DNA of 64,000 nt from Verrucomicrobiaceae bacterium (GTDB lineage: Bacteria; Verrucomicrobiota; Verrucomicrobiia; Verrucomicrobiales; Verrucomicrobiaceae). The notes beneath the pieces were generated by a model, which ran no database searches, was not told where the DNA came from, and was given only the letters and a program-made list of their open reading frames with translations. The translations under genes were made by a program, and so were the position numbers. Where the stretch lies: NCBI GenBank assembly GCA_947466075.1, contig CANIBP010000036.1, positions 1 through 64,000 of the forward strand. The letters are read 5' to 3'. This document shows, piece after piece, positions 38,738-48,319 of the stretch (positions within the stretch are counted from its first letter, which is position 1; every line of letters starts with the position of its first letter).

Positions 38738-40138
38738 TCACAACTCCACCTGCTGATTCAACACCGCCACCTCCACGTTGCCTTCGACGTGTTTGGCATC
38801 GAGCGCAGCTTTGAGGGCGCTGGAGCGTTCGGGTTCGCCGTGGACGAGGAAGACGCGTTTCTTCGGGCCTTGGACGCGGTCGAACCAACCGAGGAGTTCG
38901 TCGTGGTCGGCGTGGCCGGAGAAGGAGTCGAGGATTTCGACGTCGGCGTTCACTTTGAACTCGTCGCCGAGGATGTTCACGTGCTGATGACCTTCCCGCA
39001 GCTTCCAGCCGAGGGTGTTTTCAGCGCAGTAGCCGACGAAGAGGAGGATGTTGCGCTCATTTTCGACGTTGTTGCGCAGGTGATGCAAAATGCGGCCGGA
39101 CTCCGCCATGCCGGAGGCGGAGATGATGATGGCGGCACCTTTGATGTGATTGAGGCTCTTGGATTCATCGACGCTGCGCACAAGCTGCAGGCCCTCGAAG
39201 CCGAAGGGGTCGTTGCGCATGAAGATGGCGTCGCGCACGGACGGTTTGAGGTCGTCGATGTGCAGGCGGAAGATTTCCGTGGCCTTAACCGCCAGCGGGC
39301 TGTCCACAAAGGTGGGGATGGGCGGGAAGCACTTCTCATGACGCAACTGATCGAGCGTGAACAGCAGTTGCTGCGTGCGCTCCACGGCGAAGGCGGGGAT
39401 GATGAGCTTCCCACGCTGCTGCAAGATGCGGCGAATGATCTGACAGAGGTGCTCGCTGGCATTGGTGGAGAGTTCGTGGTGACGTCCTCCATAAGTGCTC
39501 TCCATGATCACGTAGTCGATGTTCTCGCAGGGCTCGGCATCGACAAGGAGATCGTTATTGGGACGACCAATGTCGCCAGAGAAGAGCAGGCGCGATTTTT
39601 TGCCGGTCTGCTTGTCGTCGATGTCCAGAATGACCTGCGCTGAGCCGAGCACATGGCCGGCGTCGATGAAAGTCATCTTCACGCCATCGGCGATGATCAT
39701 CGGGCGATGGTAGCCGACGGAAACGAACTGCCGCATGCACTTCTCCGCATCGGCCATGGTATAGCTGGCTTCGAGCAAGGTCAGATTGTCTTGCTTGCGG
39801 TGGCGGTTGAGCCATTTGATGTCGCTCTCGTGAATGTGCGCCGCGTCAGGCAGCATGATGCTGCAGAGGTCGCGTGTGGCTGGCGTGGCGAAGATGTTGC
39901 CGCTGAAGCCGCGCTTGCAGAGGTGCGGGAGATTGCCGCTGTGGTCGATGTGCGCGTGGGAGAGCACCACCACGTCGATCTTGGCCGGATCGAAGGGGAA
40001 ATCGCGATTGCGCTCAAAGGCTTCATTGCGTCGCCCCTGATACAAGCCGCAGTCGAGCAGGATGCGCTGACCGTTGACCTCAATGAGATGCTTTGAACCC
40101 GTGGTAGTGCCAGCCGCGCCGCAGAAGGAGATTTTCAT
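38738..40138 (-). CDS. MBL-fold beta-CASP ribonuclease family protein
   Basis: A 466-residue metallo-beta-lactamase-fold protein. Motif 1 is LLDCGLYQG, motif 2 is LSHAHIDHSGNLPHL (HxHxDH), then MTFIDAGHVLGSAQVIL, LLFSGDIGRPNNDLL and the beta-CASP insertion VIMESTYGGRHHEL through SASGMAESGRILHHLRN. The C-terminal RMBL part has FSGHADHDELLGWF and VFLVHGEPERSSALK. The family (KH-less CPSF/YsdB-like) cleaves RNA. The ATG at 40138 (MKISFCGAAGTTTGS) is used; the longer frame overlaps the divergent NHL gene. Confidence 0.9.
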   Translation of the reverse strand: MKISFCGAAGTTTGSKHLIEVNGQRILLDCGLYQGRRNEAFERNRDFPFDPAKIDVVVLSHAHIDHSGNLPHLCKRGFSGNIFATPATRDLCSIMLPDAAHIHESDIKWLNRHRKQDNLTLLEASYTMADAEKCMRQFVSVGYHRPMIIADGVKMTFIDAGHVLGSAQVILDIDDKQTGKKSRLLFSGDIGRPNNDLLVDAEPCENIDYVIMESTYGGRHHELSTNASEHLCQIIRRILQQRGKLIIPAFAVERTQQLLFTLDQLRHEKCFPPIPTFVDSPLAVKATEIFRLHIDDLKPSVRDAIFMRNDPFGFEGLQLVRSVDESKSLNHIKGAAIIISASGMAESGRILHHLRNNVENERNILLFVGYCAENTLGWKLREGHQHVNILGDEFKVNADVEILDSFSGHADHDELLGWFDRVQGPKKRVFLVHGEPERSSALKAALDAKHVEGNVEVAVLNQQVEL

Positions 40139-40245
40139 GGTTGTGAGGATAGGAACCCGAAATGCGCCGAATACGCAAGCCACAAGCACGTGGCGTTTGA
40201 AAAGAAGATGGATCGTGGCAGGAATGCGCGTCTTCTGAACAACCC

Positions 40246-41319
40246 ATGCGCACACTCCTCTTCCTCGCCCTCCTCGTTCAATCCGTCACTGCGGCCGAAT
40301 GGACCATTTCCACCTTTGCTGGCAATGGCGTCAAAGGTGGCACGGGTGATAGCGGTCCCGCCACCGCCGCGCAGATCGACAATCCCTTTGGACTCGTGCG
40401 CGGCCCCGATGGCGCGATCTGGTTCTGCGAATACACTGGCCAGCGCATCCGCCGCGTGGCTCCCGATGGCACGATCAGCACCATCGCTGGCACCGGCAAA
40501 GTGGGCTACACCGGCGATGGCGGTCCCGCTTTACAGGCCACCTTCAATCTGCCACACGAATTGCGTTTTGATGCCAAAGGAGATCTGTATGTCGTCGATA
40601 TGACGAATCATGCGGTGCGCAAGATCGACCTGAAGACCAAGATCATCACCACCATCGCAGGTAATGGTAAGCCGGGCTACAGCGGTGATGGCGGTCCAGC
40701 GAAGGACGCTCAGTTCAAGCAGCCACACAGCATTCAGTTCGGCCCTGACGGTAGTCTTTATGTCTGCGACATCGGCAACAATGTGATCCGCAAGATCGAC
40801 ATGACGACTGGCACGATCAGCACCTTTGCCGGCACCGGCAAACCCGGTGTGTCGCCGGATGGCGCTCCGATTGCAGGCACGCCGCTCAAAGGGCCGCGCT
40901 CGATGGATTTCGACAAGCAGGGCAATCTTTGGATCGTGACGCGTGAGGGCAATCAGGTGCTCAAATTCGACCTCAAGGCCGAAAAAATCATCCACATCGC
41001 CGGCACCGGAGCCAAGGGCTTCACGGGCAACGGCGGCCCTGCCAAAGAGGCGACACTCAGTGGTCCGAAGGGTATCTCGATTGATGCCGAAGGCAACGCG
41101 TGGCTCGCTGACTGCGAGAGCCACAGCATCCGCATGGTGAACATGAAAACGGGCAACTTGGAACTCATCGCCGGTCTTAATCAAAAAGGCGATGGCCCGG
41201 ATGGCGACCCGCTGCAATGCAAGATGGCCCGCCCTCACGGTGTCTTTTGCGATGCTGACGGCACCGTCTTCATTGGCGACAGCGAATCACACCGCGTGCG
41301 GCTGCTGAAGAAGAAATGA
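40246..41319 (+). CDS. Secreted NHL-repeat protein
   Basis: A 357-residue protein with a signal peptide (TLLFLALLVQSVTAAE) and six NHL blades. The repeat units follow 'IAGTGKVGYTGDGGPALQATFNLPHELRFDAKGDLYVVDMTNHAVRKID' in register, forming a complete six-bladed propeller. NHL propellers bind protein or ligands, or act as lyases; no catalytic set is evident. A paralogue lies 2 kb downstream on the same strand, on the other side of the glutaminase gene. Confidence 0.85.
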   Translation: MRTLLFLALLVQSVTAAEWTISTFAGNGVKGGTGDSGPATAAQIDNPFGLVRGPDGAIWFCEYTGQRIRRVAPDGTISTIAGTGKVGYTGDGGPALQATFNLPHELRFDAKGDLYVVDMTNHAVRKIDLKTKIITTIAGNGKPGYSGDGGPAKDAQFKQPHSIQFGPDGSLYVCDIGNNVIRKIDMTTGTISTFAGTGKPGVSPDGAPIAGTPLKGPRSMDFDKQGNLWIVTREGNQVLKFDLKAEKIIHIAGTGAKGFTGNGGPAKEATLSGPKGISIDAEGNAWLADCESHSIRMVNMKTGNLELIAGLNQKGDGPDGDPLQCKMARPHGVFCDADGTVFIGDSESHRVRLLKKK

Positions 41320-41323
41320 GGCT

Positions 41324-43144
41324 TTAGGCTCGTTGCAAAGCCGCGATCTCAACGTTTGCCTGGCGCAGTCGGGCGGAAATCTCGCGAGTCATTTCCTGTA
41401 GTAGCTGAATTTTGAGGGTGGGTCGTACCTGATCCAGTGAGTGGAACCATGCTCTGTTCATGACAATGCATTCAACACTCTCCATGGCGACCACGTTGGC
41501 GGAGCGCGGTGATCCATCCAAAAAGGCCATTTCGCCCACGGCCATGCCTGCGGTCAGCACATCAACTCGTTTACAGTCATTCTCACCCACACTGATCTGG
41601 ACCTCCACGGTGCCCTGGATCAGCACAAACATCTCGTCCGCGCTGTCGCCGGCTGCGATCAGGGTTTCGCTACCCGAATAACGGCGGATTTGAAGCTGCT
41701 CGGTGATAAAGTCGAGGTCTTCGACCGTGCAGGTGCGGAACAGTGAGTAGGATCGTAGTGACAAGGGCGTTTCCGGCCGCCAGGAGGAACCAATGACATT
41801 CAGCAGTAGAGCGTCTTCGCATGACTCCAATGCGGCGTCGAGAGTTGCAAAAATCTGGTCGGATGGAATGCCGATGCCGCGCAGTAAAGTCGTTGTTTTG
41901 CCAGGCTGGCAGAAGGCGATATTGACGCCCTGCTCGGCCAAGCGCGTGCTGAGGTTGGCCAGCAGGATGAAGCTGACCGAATTGGCGCTGACGACCGCAC
42001 GCAGGTCAAAGATGAGGTGCTTGCTACCTTCATCGGCGAGCTTGGCAGCCTGCCGAATCACCGGCTCAATCGTGGAAAATGTGAGGCCGCCTTGCAACTC
42101 GATGACCTGAATACTGGGGCCATGCTCACGCAGCAGTTCGCGAGTCGCGGGCGGTAGTCTGCGGCGTGCCACCACTTCGCCACCTTGATAGGCCAGACGC
42201 ACTGCCGAGAGGGGAGTTGCAGTGGGATTGAGCATGTGCAGCGCGAGTTCTCGCGACATGTCCATGCAGACCTTGATGCCGCGGAAGCTGTTGCCCTGGG
42301 AATCCAACGGCGGTGAAAAGACACCGATGCCCAACTGTCCGGGCAGCACGGCGATGATGCCGCCGCCCACACCGCTCTTGGCTGGCAAGCCGACGCGGTA
42401 AATCCATTCGCCGGACCAGTCATACATGCCGCAGGTGGCCATGACGCCGAGCACATTGTCCACGTAATCAGCATTGATCGCCCGTTTGCGGGTCACCGGA
42501 TTGATGCCTTGATTGGCCAGAGTCGCAGCCATGACTGCCAAATCATGGCAGGTGACCTCCAAGGAGCATTGCTGGAAGTAAGTTTCGAGTGTCTCGTCCG
42601 GGTCTTCGTCCAGAATGCCGAAGTTTCTCAGGAGCCAGCCGATGGCGCGATTTCGATGGCCCGTTTGGCTTTCACTTTCATAGACCGAGCGGTTGACCTC
42701 TAGGTCACGCCCGGCGAAGCCGCTCAAGTATTCCACCACACGGTCGATGCGGCTTTTGTCATCCTTTTTCAATATCTGTCCGCAGGTGGCGATGGCCCCG
42801 GCGTTGATCATTGGATTGAAGGGTGCGCCGGTGCCTTCCTTGAGGCTGATGGCATTAAATGCTTCGCCTGATGGCTCGACGCCGATGCGTGACAGCACAT
42901 GTTCCTCCCCGCGATCCTCCAGAGCTAGGCCATAGACGAGCGCCTTGGACATGGATTGAATGGTGAACGCCTGCCGGGTATCACCGACCTCATAGACATG
43001 CCCGTCACGTGTGGCGATGCAGATGCCAAATTGGCGCGGGTCCGCCTTGGCTAATTCAGGGATATAATCCGCCACATGACCGTCCATGACGGAGGCGTAG
43101 CGTGAGTACAGTTGTTCCAAATACTCTTGGATGGGAGAGAGCAT
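41324..43144 (-). CDS. glsA: Glutaminase fused to STAS and cyclic-nucleotide-binding domains
   Basis: A 606-residue protein. Residues ~1-300 form a serine-dependent-type glutaminase: QSMSKALVYGLAL holds the catalytic Ser-x2-Lys, followed by EGTGAPFNPMINAGAI and LPAKSGVGGGIIAVLPGQLGI. A STAS domain follows (about 345-440; KHLIFDLRAVVSANSVSFILLANLS). The C-terminal third is a cAMP/cGMP-binding domain (LIAAGDSADEMFVLIQGTVEV, GMAVGEMAFLDGSPRSANVVA). It hydrolyses glutamine to glutamate and ammonia; the extra domains suggest regulation by nucleotide or partner binding. The ATG at 43144 (MLSPIQEYLEQL) is chosen; ATGs at 43168 and 43192 are possible. Confidence 0.93.
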   Translation of the reverse strand: MLSPIQEYLEQLYSRYASVMDGHVADYIPELAKADPRQFGICIATRDGHVYEVGDTRQAFTIQSMSKALVYGLALEDRGEEHVLSRIGVEPSGEAFNAISLKEGTGAPFNPMINAGAIATCGQILKKDDKSRIDRVVEYLSGFAGRDLEVNRSVYESESQTGHRNRAIGWLLRNFGILDEDPDETLETYFQQCSLEVTCHDLAVMAATLANQGINPVTRKRAINADYVDNVLGVMATCGMYDWSGEWIYRVGLPAKSGVGGGIIAVLPGQLGIGVFSPPLDSQGNSFRGIKVCMDMSRELALHMLNPTATPLSAVRLAYQGGEVVARRRLPPATRELLREHGPSIQVIELQGGLTFSTIEPVIRQAAKLADEGSKHLIFDLRAVVSANSVSFILLANLSTRLAEQGVNIAFCQPGKTTTLLRGIGIPSDQIFATLDAALESCEDALLLNVIGSSWRPETPLSLRSYSLFRTCTVEDLDFITEQLQIRRYSGSETLIAAGDSADEMFVLIQGTVEVQISVGENDCKRVDVLTAGMAVGEMAFLDGSPRSANVVAMESVECIVMNRAWFHSLDQVRPTLKIQLLQEMTREISARLRQANVEIAALQRA

Positions 43145-43274
43145 GGCATCCGTGGAAGCATGTGGCATGCCTATTGAGCGGATTTTCTTCAATCACAGGC
43201 TTTCAAATCGTTACGAAAGATTTCGAAACATCGCCTGCAAGCCATTTGTATGGCATAGTCTTCCATCACTTCTC

Positions 43275-44324
43275 ATGACACTCTTTCGCTCCAGCCTGCT
43301 TTCATTCCTGCTGCCCTTCATTGCCCAAGCCGATCAAATCGTTCTCGTTGCCGGAGGAACTCAGGACGCCGTGGACATCCAAGCGACGGATGCCGTACTC
43401 AAGGAGCCGTTTGGCACGGCCTTCGACAATGGCGGGCACATGTGGATCGTGGAGATGGCCTCGGGTAATCGTTTGCTCGAAGTCGATGGCGGCGGGTTGA
43501 TTCAGCATGTGGCCGGACAACTGACGCCCGGCGACAGCGGTGATGGTGGTCAGGCCATTCGTGCGCAGTTCAATGGCCCGCATAATTTAGCCATCTTGCC
43601 CGATGGGAAAGTGCTCATCGGTGACACCTGGAATGGCCGTGTGCGTGTGGTGGATGTGAAAGCGCGCATTGTTTCGACACTTGAAGGTTGGCAGGCACCT
43701 CCGGGAAAGGCCAAGGGCAACGGTCCTTATTGCATCACGCTGAACTTTGAGGGCACGAAGCTCTACATCGCGAATCTGCTACAAGTGATTGAACTCGATC
43801 TCGCTACCCACCAGAGCAAGGTAATCGCTGGCAACGGCAAGAAGGGCAAACCTGAGGATGGGGCGGTCGCTGTCGATGCGCCTCTTTCTGATCCGCGTGC
43901 CGTGGCTCCAGATCGTCAGGGCAATGTTTACATCCTCGAACGCGGCGGCAATGCGCTGCGCGTCGTTGATAAAAGCGGCCACATCCGCACCGTCGTCAAT
44001 GCCAGCGGTAAACAAGGGCGCACCGGTGATGGCGGACCAGCACTCGAAGCCACAATGAGTGGCCCGAAGCACCTCTGTGTGGATAAGGATGACAGCGTCA
44101 TCATTGCCGATGCGGAAAGTCATCTCGTGCGCCGCTACGTTCCTAGCACGGGGCAGATGGAGCGCATCGCTGGCACGGGCAAGCAAGGCAGTGCTGGTCT
44201 GGATGGCGATCCGAAGCAATGCCAGCTCTCCCGTCCCCATGGCGTCACCATTCATCCTGAGTCAGGCCAGCTTTACATCACCGACAGCTACAACAACCGC
44301 GTGCTGAAGATCGTGAAGAACTGA
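43275..44324 (+). CDS. Secreted NHL-repeat protein, second paralogue
   Basis: A 349-residue protein with a signal peptide (TLFRSSLLSFLLPFIAQA) and NHL blades in the same register as its upstream paralogue (AGNGKKGKPEDG; GKQGRTGDGGPALEATMSGPKHLCVDKDDSVIIADAESHLVRRY). Unlike the first copy, an early blade is replaced by a weaker strand pattern (LEGWQAPPGKAKGNGPYCITLNF). The ATG at 43275 puts the signal peptide at the start; the frame upstream overlaps the divergent glutaminase leader. It converges on the membrane acyltransferase gene at 44335. Confidence 0.85.
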   Translation: MTLFRSSLLSFLLPFIAQADQIVLVAGGTQDAVDIQATDAVLKEPFGTAFDNGGHMWIVEMASGNRLLEVDGGGLIQHVAGQLTPGDSGDGGQAIRAQFNGPHNLAILPDGKVLIGDTWNGRVRVVDVKARIVSTLEGWQAPPGKAKGNGPYCITLNFEGTKLYIANLLQVIELDLATHQSKVIAGNGKKGKPEDGAVAVDAPLSDPRAVAPDRQGNVYILERGGNALRVVDKSGHIRTVVNASGKQGRTGDGGPALEATMSGPKHLCVDKDDSVIIADAESHLVRRYVPSTGQMERIAGTGKQGSAGLDGDPKQCQLSRPHGVTIHPESGQLYITDSYNNRVLKIVKN

Positions 44325-44334
44325 TGGAGCGCCA

Positions 44335-45306
44335 TCAGTGTGGTTGAGCCTTTTTTCGCCGCTCATTCCACCAGCCCAGCACTAGCGAGGCACTAAACAG
44401 CGCGACGAAGATCAAGAACACCACCCAAAGCGGTTGTGTCATGCCGATGAGTTGCTGCAAGGTTTGCTTGGGCAGTGGCACGGCATAAATCAGCATTAAG
44501 TGAACCACGTAGAGCAGCAGCGATTCACGGCCTGCGAGCTGTAGCCAGCCGGTGGCGGCGCTGATTCGATCCGCCAAAATGGCTACCCATACGGCAGCCA
44601 TGATTACCCAGCCAAGACGCTCCATGAAAAACCCCGGCGCACCACCTTGCCAAAGCGAACACGGAGCGAAGGCCAGCAATGACCCCAAGATGAAGATGCC
44701 AGGTAGCAATCGGTCCACGACTCCATCCCACAGGCTGCGTGTCAAAAATCCCGCTAGCCCGAAGCCCACCCAGGGAAACAATGCGAACAACGAACCTTGG
44801 CTGCGATTGAAATACTGGTCGATGCAGAGCACGCCTGTGCGCCAGCTCTCCGCTGATTTTTGCAGTCCAACAAACAACACTAGCAGAATTGCGGCCACCA
44901 CATTGCGCCAGCGGCCAAAGCGTTCGGCAAGCAGCATCAACATGCCGCTGATCGCGAGACAGTGCAGAACATCCACCTTGCAGGCATCACGCCACGAATC
45001 AGCGGTGAATAGCGAGTGCCATGGCACATGCATCGCGTAGCCGATCAGCAGCACCATCAGCAGGCGTTTGCACGCAGGCCAGGCGGGTTTGGATTTTGCA
45101 GCCGTTACATGCGCCCTCACAAAACCGGCAATCCAGAAAAACGCGGGCGCGATCAGGCCGTGGTAGTAGTTCAGCTCGTGAAACCAGGGGGTGTTTTGCA
45201 CCTGCGCATCGACAAACGTGTGTGCTGAATGCGTCCAGATCATCCCAAGGACGGCAAGACCACGAAAGAGATCGAGCCAGGCGAGGCGTTGCGTTGCGGC
45301 AGGCAT
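44335..45306 (-). CDS. DUF1624/heparan-glucosaminide acetyltransferase-like membrane protein
   Basis: A 323-residue polytopic membrane protein with about ten hydrophobic segments. It begins RLAWLDLFRGLAVLGMIWTHSAHTF, the 'DxFRGxAxxxMIxxH' opening of the DUF1624/NagX-HGSNAT superfamily, with the conserved His. Later come LIAPAFFWIAGF, LHCLAISGMLML and a C-terminal GRESLLLYVVHLMLIYAVPL. The family transfers acetyl groups across the membrane onto sugars. The ATG at 45306 (MPAATQRLAW) is used. It is divergent from the PHP hydrolase gene. Confidence 0.82.
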   Translation of the reverse strand: MPAATQRLAWLDLFRGLAVLGMIWTHSAHTFVDAQVQNTPWFHELNYYHGLIAPAFFWIAGFVRAHVTAAKSKPAWPACKRLLMVLLIGYAMHVPWHSLFTADSWRDACKVDVLHCLAISGMLMLLAERFGRWRNVVAAILLVLFVGLQKSAESWRTGVLCIDQYFNRSQGSLFALFPWVGFGLAGFLTRSLWDGVVDRLLPGIFILGSLLAFAPCSLWQGGAPGFFMERLGWVIMAAVWVAILADRISAATGWLQLAGRESLLLYVVHLMLIYAVPLPKQTLQQLIGMTQPLWVVFLIFVALFSASLVLGWWNERRKKAQPH

Positions 45307-45385
45307 GCGTGCGATATAAACAATCTTGTGCGTAATCACAAGATGACTCTCGCGTCGCCGTTTGGTATGCACTCATTCGCCAACC

Positions 45386-47929
45386 ATGAAGCCAACCTCA
45401 TTCCTGCTCCTCGCCCTCCTCACGTGCAGCTTAAACGCTGCCGAAGTCTTTGAAGCCGCGCTCGGTCGCGAGAAGGAATTGCCCGGAGGCAAGGAGGCCG
45501 ATGGCATTCTCGGCGACTTCGTTTTGCGCAGCGACAAGGTGGAAGCTGTCATTTCGCAAAACGCTGCCAATCGTCGTGCAAACATGAGCACCTTCTACGG
45601 CGAAGACGGCGTCACCCCTGGCTGTCTATACGATTTGACCCTGCGTGGTGCCGCGAATGACCAACTCGTCATTTACGCCCCCTGCGGACACGGGCCGGTG
45701 AGCTATGTGAAGATCGCGAATGTGAAGGAAGAAGGCAGTGCTGCGGTTGAATCAGTCACAACGGCCGCCAAGAACGGTGGCGTCTTCAAACGACACGAGT
45801 ATCGCGTCAAAGACGGCGTGCAGGGCATCTTCATCACCACCGTGTTGCGCAACGAGACCGACCAGCCGCAGAAGACTTTCACCAAGTCAGACTTCACCCG
45901 CTTTGAATCCACCGGCACGACCAGCGACGGCATTTTCTGGGTCGATGCGATCAATCCTGCTCACAAAGGAGCCTACGCACTCGGCACGCTCAACGTCTCC
46001 GGTATTGAGAAGCTGGAAGATACGCTAGAACTGAAGCCCAAGCAGGAAGTCGTCATCTCGCGCTTCTTTGCAGTGGGAACCTCGCCTGCACAGGCTGTGG
46101 GCGAAGTTCGCACGGTGAAAGGCGGTAAACTCGGCACCGTCAATGGGCAGATCGTGGATGCGAATGGTAAGGGTATCACCACCGCCACAATATTGGTGCC
46201 GGATGGCAATAAGTCGATTCCTGGACACACCGACGCCGAAGGCAAATTTAGCTTCAAACTACTGCAAGGGCCCACCGAGCTGCCAATCGTAGATTTGGGT
46301 CGAGCACGTGCGAAGGTTTCGTTTTCCGTGGCCGAAGGTAGCACGACTGCGCCGAAGTTGACCTTGAGCAGTGCGTCACGTATCCGCTTCGACATCACCG
46401 ACGAATCCGGTAAGCCGATCCCCTGCAAGGCGCACTTCGCGCCGCTTGATAAAGATGCTCCGAAGCTCGATCTCGGCCCGAAGCATCGTGCGCATGGCTG
46501 TGTGGATCAATACATGAGCGAGAACGGTCATTTCACCCAGCAGCTACCGCCGGGCAAATATCGCGTCATTGTCGTGCGTGGCCCGGAATACTCGCATCTT
46601 GAAAAGGAAGTCACGCTTGATCCTGGCAAAGAATTTGTTTTCAAAGGCTCGCTCAAACATCTCGTGGACACGAAAGGCTGGATCAGCGCCGACTTCCATA
46701 ATCACAGCACGCCGAGCGGTGACAACGTGTGCGACACGGACGGCCGCATTATCAACATCGCTGCCGAGCATCTCGAATTCACTCCAACGACGGAGCATAA
46801 TCGCCTCTACGACTGGGAGCCGACGATCAAAGCGCTGGGCCTCGAATCCTTCATTAAAACCGTGAAGGGCATCGAACTCACTGGTAGCCGTCAGCATTTC
46901 AATTCATTCCCCTTTGAGCCTGATCCGCTCAACCAGGATGGCGGCGCTCCCGTGTGGAATGATGACCCGCGTATCACGGCGCTGACGCTCCGCCGCTGGC
47001 AGGGGGAGCGTGCGGATCGCTGGATTCAGTTCAACCACCCCGACATGAGCAACATGTTCATCGACCGCGATAGCGATGGCATTGCCGATGGCGGTTTCGT
47101 CGGTGTTGGCGGCATGATCGACGGCTCCGAAGTCGAAAACGGACCCGGCACTGACATCCTCGCTGATTCACCGTTTCATCTGAGCCGTCCAGCAGGATCA
47201 CTGGCGATGAAAGTGTCTCCTGTGCGTGAATTCGTCTGGCGCCAGTTGTTAAATCAAGGTCTGCGTGTCACCGCTGTGGGTGTGGCGGATGCGCACTCGG
47301 TGTATGGCAACGGCGTCGGTTGCTGGCGCTGCTATTTGCCATCGAGCACCGATGAACCGGCCAAGATCGACTGGGCGGAACTCGCTCCGCATGCCAAAGG
47401 TGGCCACATCGTGCTCAGCACAGGTCCCTTCCTCGAAGTAACAACGCAGAACGGCAAAATCGCTGGTGACGATGATCGCAGCACCGGCGGCATTGATCTC
47501 AAAGTCCGCGTGCAATGCACAGACTGGATGGACATCGACCGTGTGCAGGTGCTGGTGAACAGCCGCCCCGATCCAAAACTCAACTTCACTCGCAAAACGC
47601 ATCCCAAGATGTTTAAGGATGGCGTCCTGAAGTTCGATGAGAAAATTCATGTGCCACTGCAGCACGACGCGCATCTCATCGTTGTGGCCATCGACGAGGA
47701 CGGCGATGAAAAAATCGGCTACGGCACCAGCGATTACGCCAAGATGCACCCCTGCGCCTACAACAACCCCATCTACGTCGATGCCGACGGCGGCGGTTTC
47801 AAACCCAACGGCGACACACTTGGCTTTGATCTCCCCACGGGCGGCATCAAAATCGAGAAAGCGCGTGAACAACTCATCCGTGCTGGTTTGATGCAAGAAG
47901 AGCCTAAACCAGCGGCTCCAAAACCATGA
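45386..47929 (+). CDS. Secreted CehA/McbA-type metallohydrolase (PHP domain)
   Basis: An 847-residue protein with a signal peptide (TSFLLLALLTCSLNAAE). The first half has beta-rich domains, including a carboxypeptidase-regulatory-like segment (GTVNGQIVDANGKGITTATILVPDG). The PHP metal-binding core starts at GWISADFHNHSTPSGDNVCDTDG (HxH motif), continues with EFTPTTEHNRLYDW and has NHPDMSN and TAVGVADAHSVYG as later metal-site strands. The family includes carbaryl hydrolase-type esterases, but in this phylum its substrates are unknown. Its stop overlaps the cytidine deaminase start by four bases (ATGA). Confidence 0.85.
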   Translation: MKPTSFLLLALLTCSLNAAEVFEAALGREKELPGGKEADGILGDFVLRSDKVEAVISQNAANRRANMSTFYGEDGVTPGCLYDLTLRGAANDQLVIYAPCGHGPVSYVKIANVKEEGSAAVESVTTAAKNGGVFKRHEYRVKDGVQGIFITTVLRNETDQPQKTFTKSDFTRFESTGTTSDGIFWVDAINPAHKGAYALGTLNVSGIEKLEDTLELKPKQEVVISRFFAVGTSPAQAVGEVRTVKGGKLGTVNGQIVDANGKGITTATILVPDGNKSIPGHTDAEGKFSFKLLQGPTELPIVDLGRARAKVSFSVAEGSTTAPKLTLSSASRIRFDITDESGKPIPCKAHFAPLDKDAPKLDLGPKHRAHGCVDQYMSENGHFTQQLPPGKYRVIVVRGPEYSHLEKEVTLDPGKEFVFKGSLKHLVDTKGWISADFHNHSTPSGDNVCDTDGRIINIAAEHLEFTPTTEHNRLYDWEPTIKALGLESFIKTVKGIELTGSRQHFNSFPFEPDPLNQDGGAPVWNDDPRITALTLRRWQGERADRWIQFNHPDMSNMFIDRDSDGIADGGFVGVGGMIDGSEVENGPGTDILADSPFHLSRPAGSLAMKVSPVREFVWRQLLNQGLRVTAVGVADAHSVYGNGVGCWRCYLPSSTDEPAKIDWAELAPHAKGGHIVLSTGPFLEVTTQNGKIAGDDDRSTGGIDLKVRVQCTDWMDIDRVQVLVNSRPDPKLNFTRKTHPKMFKDGVLKFDEKIHVPLQHDAHLIVVAIDEDGDEKIGYGTSDYAKMHPCAYNNPIYVDADGGGFKPNGDTLGFDLPTGGIKIEKAREQLIRAGLMQEEPKPAAPKP

Positions 47930-48309
47930 CGAATTCCGAACTTCTCGAAGAAGCCAAAGCCGCTGCGATGAAAGCCTACGCGCCGTATTCGCAGTTTCAG
48001 GTCGGTTGTGCGTTGCTGACAAGCAAGGGGAACATCTTCAGCGGCTGCAATGTGGAGAACGCGAGTTATGGACTGACGATCTGTGCCGAGCGGAACACGA
48101 TTTTCCATGCCGTGGCCGAGGAAGGGCCGAGTATGAAGATCGCTTCGCTCGCTGTCATTGCCCTCGGTCAGGAGTTTCCACCCTGTGGCGCATGTCGGCA
48201 GGTGATCGCGGAGTTCACTGGACCTGACGTTGAAGTCTGGTTCCTACGCGATGGAAAACCGTTCGCGATGACGATGGCGGAGTTGCTGCCAGCGAGCTTC
48301 AGGTTATGA
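47926..48309 (+). CDS. cdd: Cytidine deaminase
   Basis: A 127-residue zinc enzyme deaminating cytidine and deoxycytidine in pyrimidine salvage. Motifs: SQFQVGCALLTSKGNIFSGCNVENASYGLTICAER (zinc Cys and catalytic Glu) and FPPCGACRQVIAEF (Pro-Cys-x2-Cys). Length is that of the homotetrameric class. It overlaps the upstream hydrolase by four bases and is followed after 10 bases by a mutarotase gene. Confidence 0.95.
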   Translation: MTNSELLEEAKAAAMKAYAPYSQFQVGCALLTSKGNIFSGCNVENASYGLTICAERNTIFHAVAEEGPSMKIASLAVIALGQEFPPCGACRQVIAEFTGPDVEVWFLRDGKPFAMTMAELLPASFRL

Positions 48310-48319
48310 ATGCGCCCGC

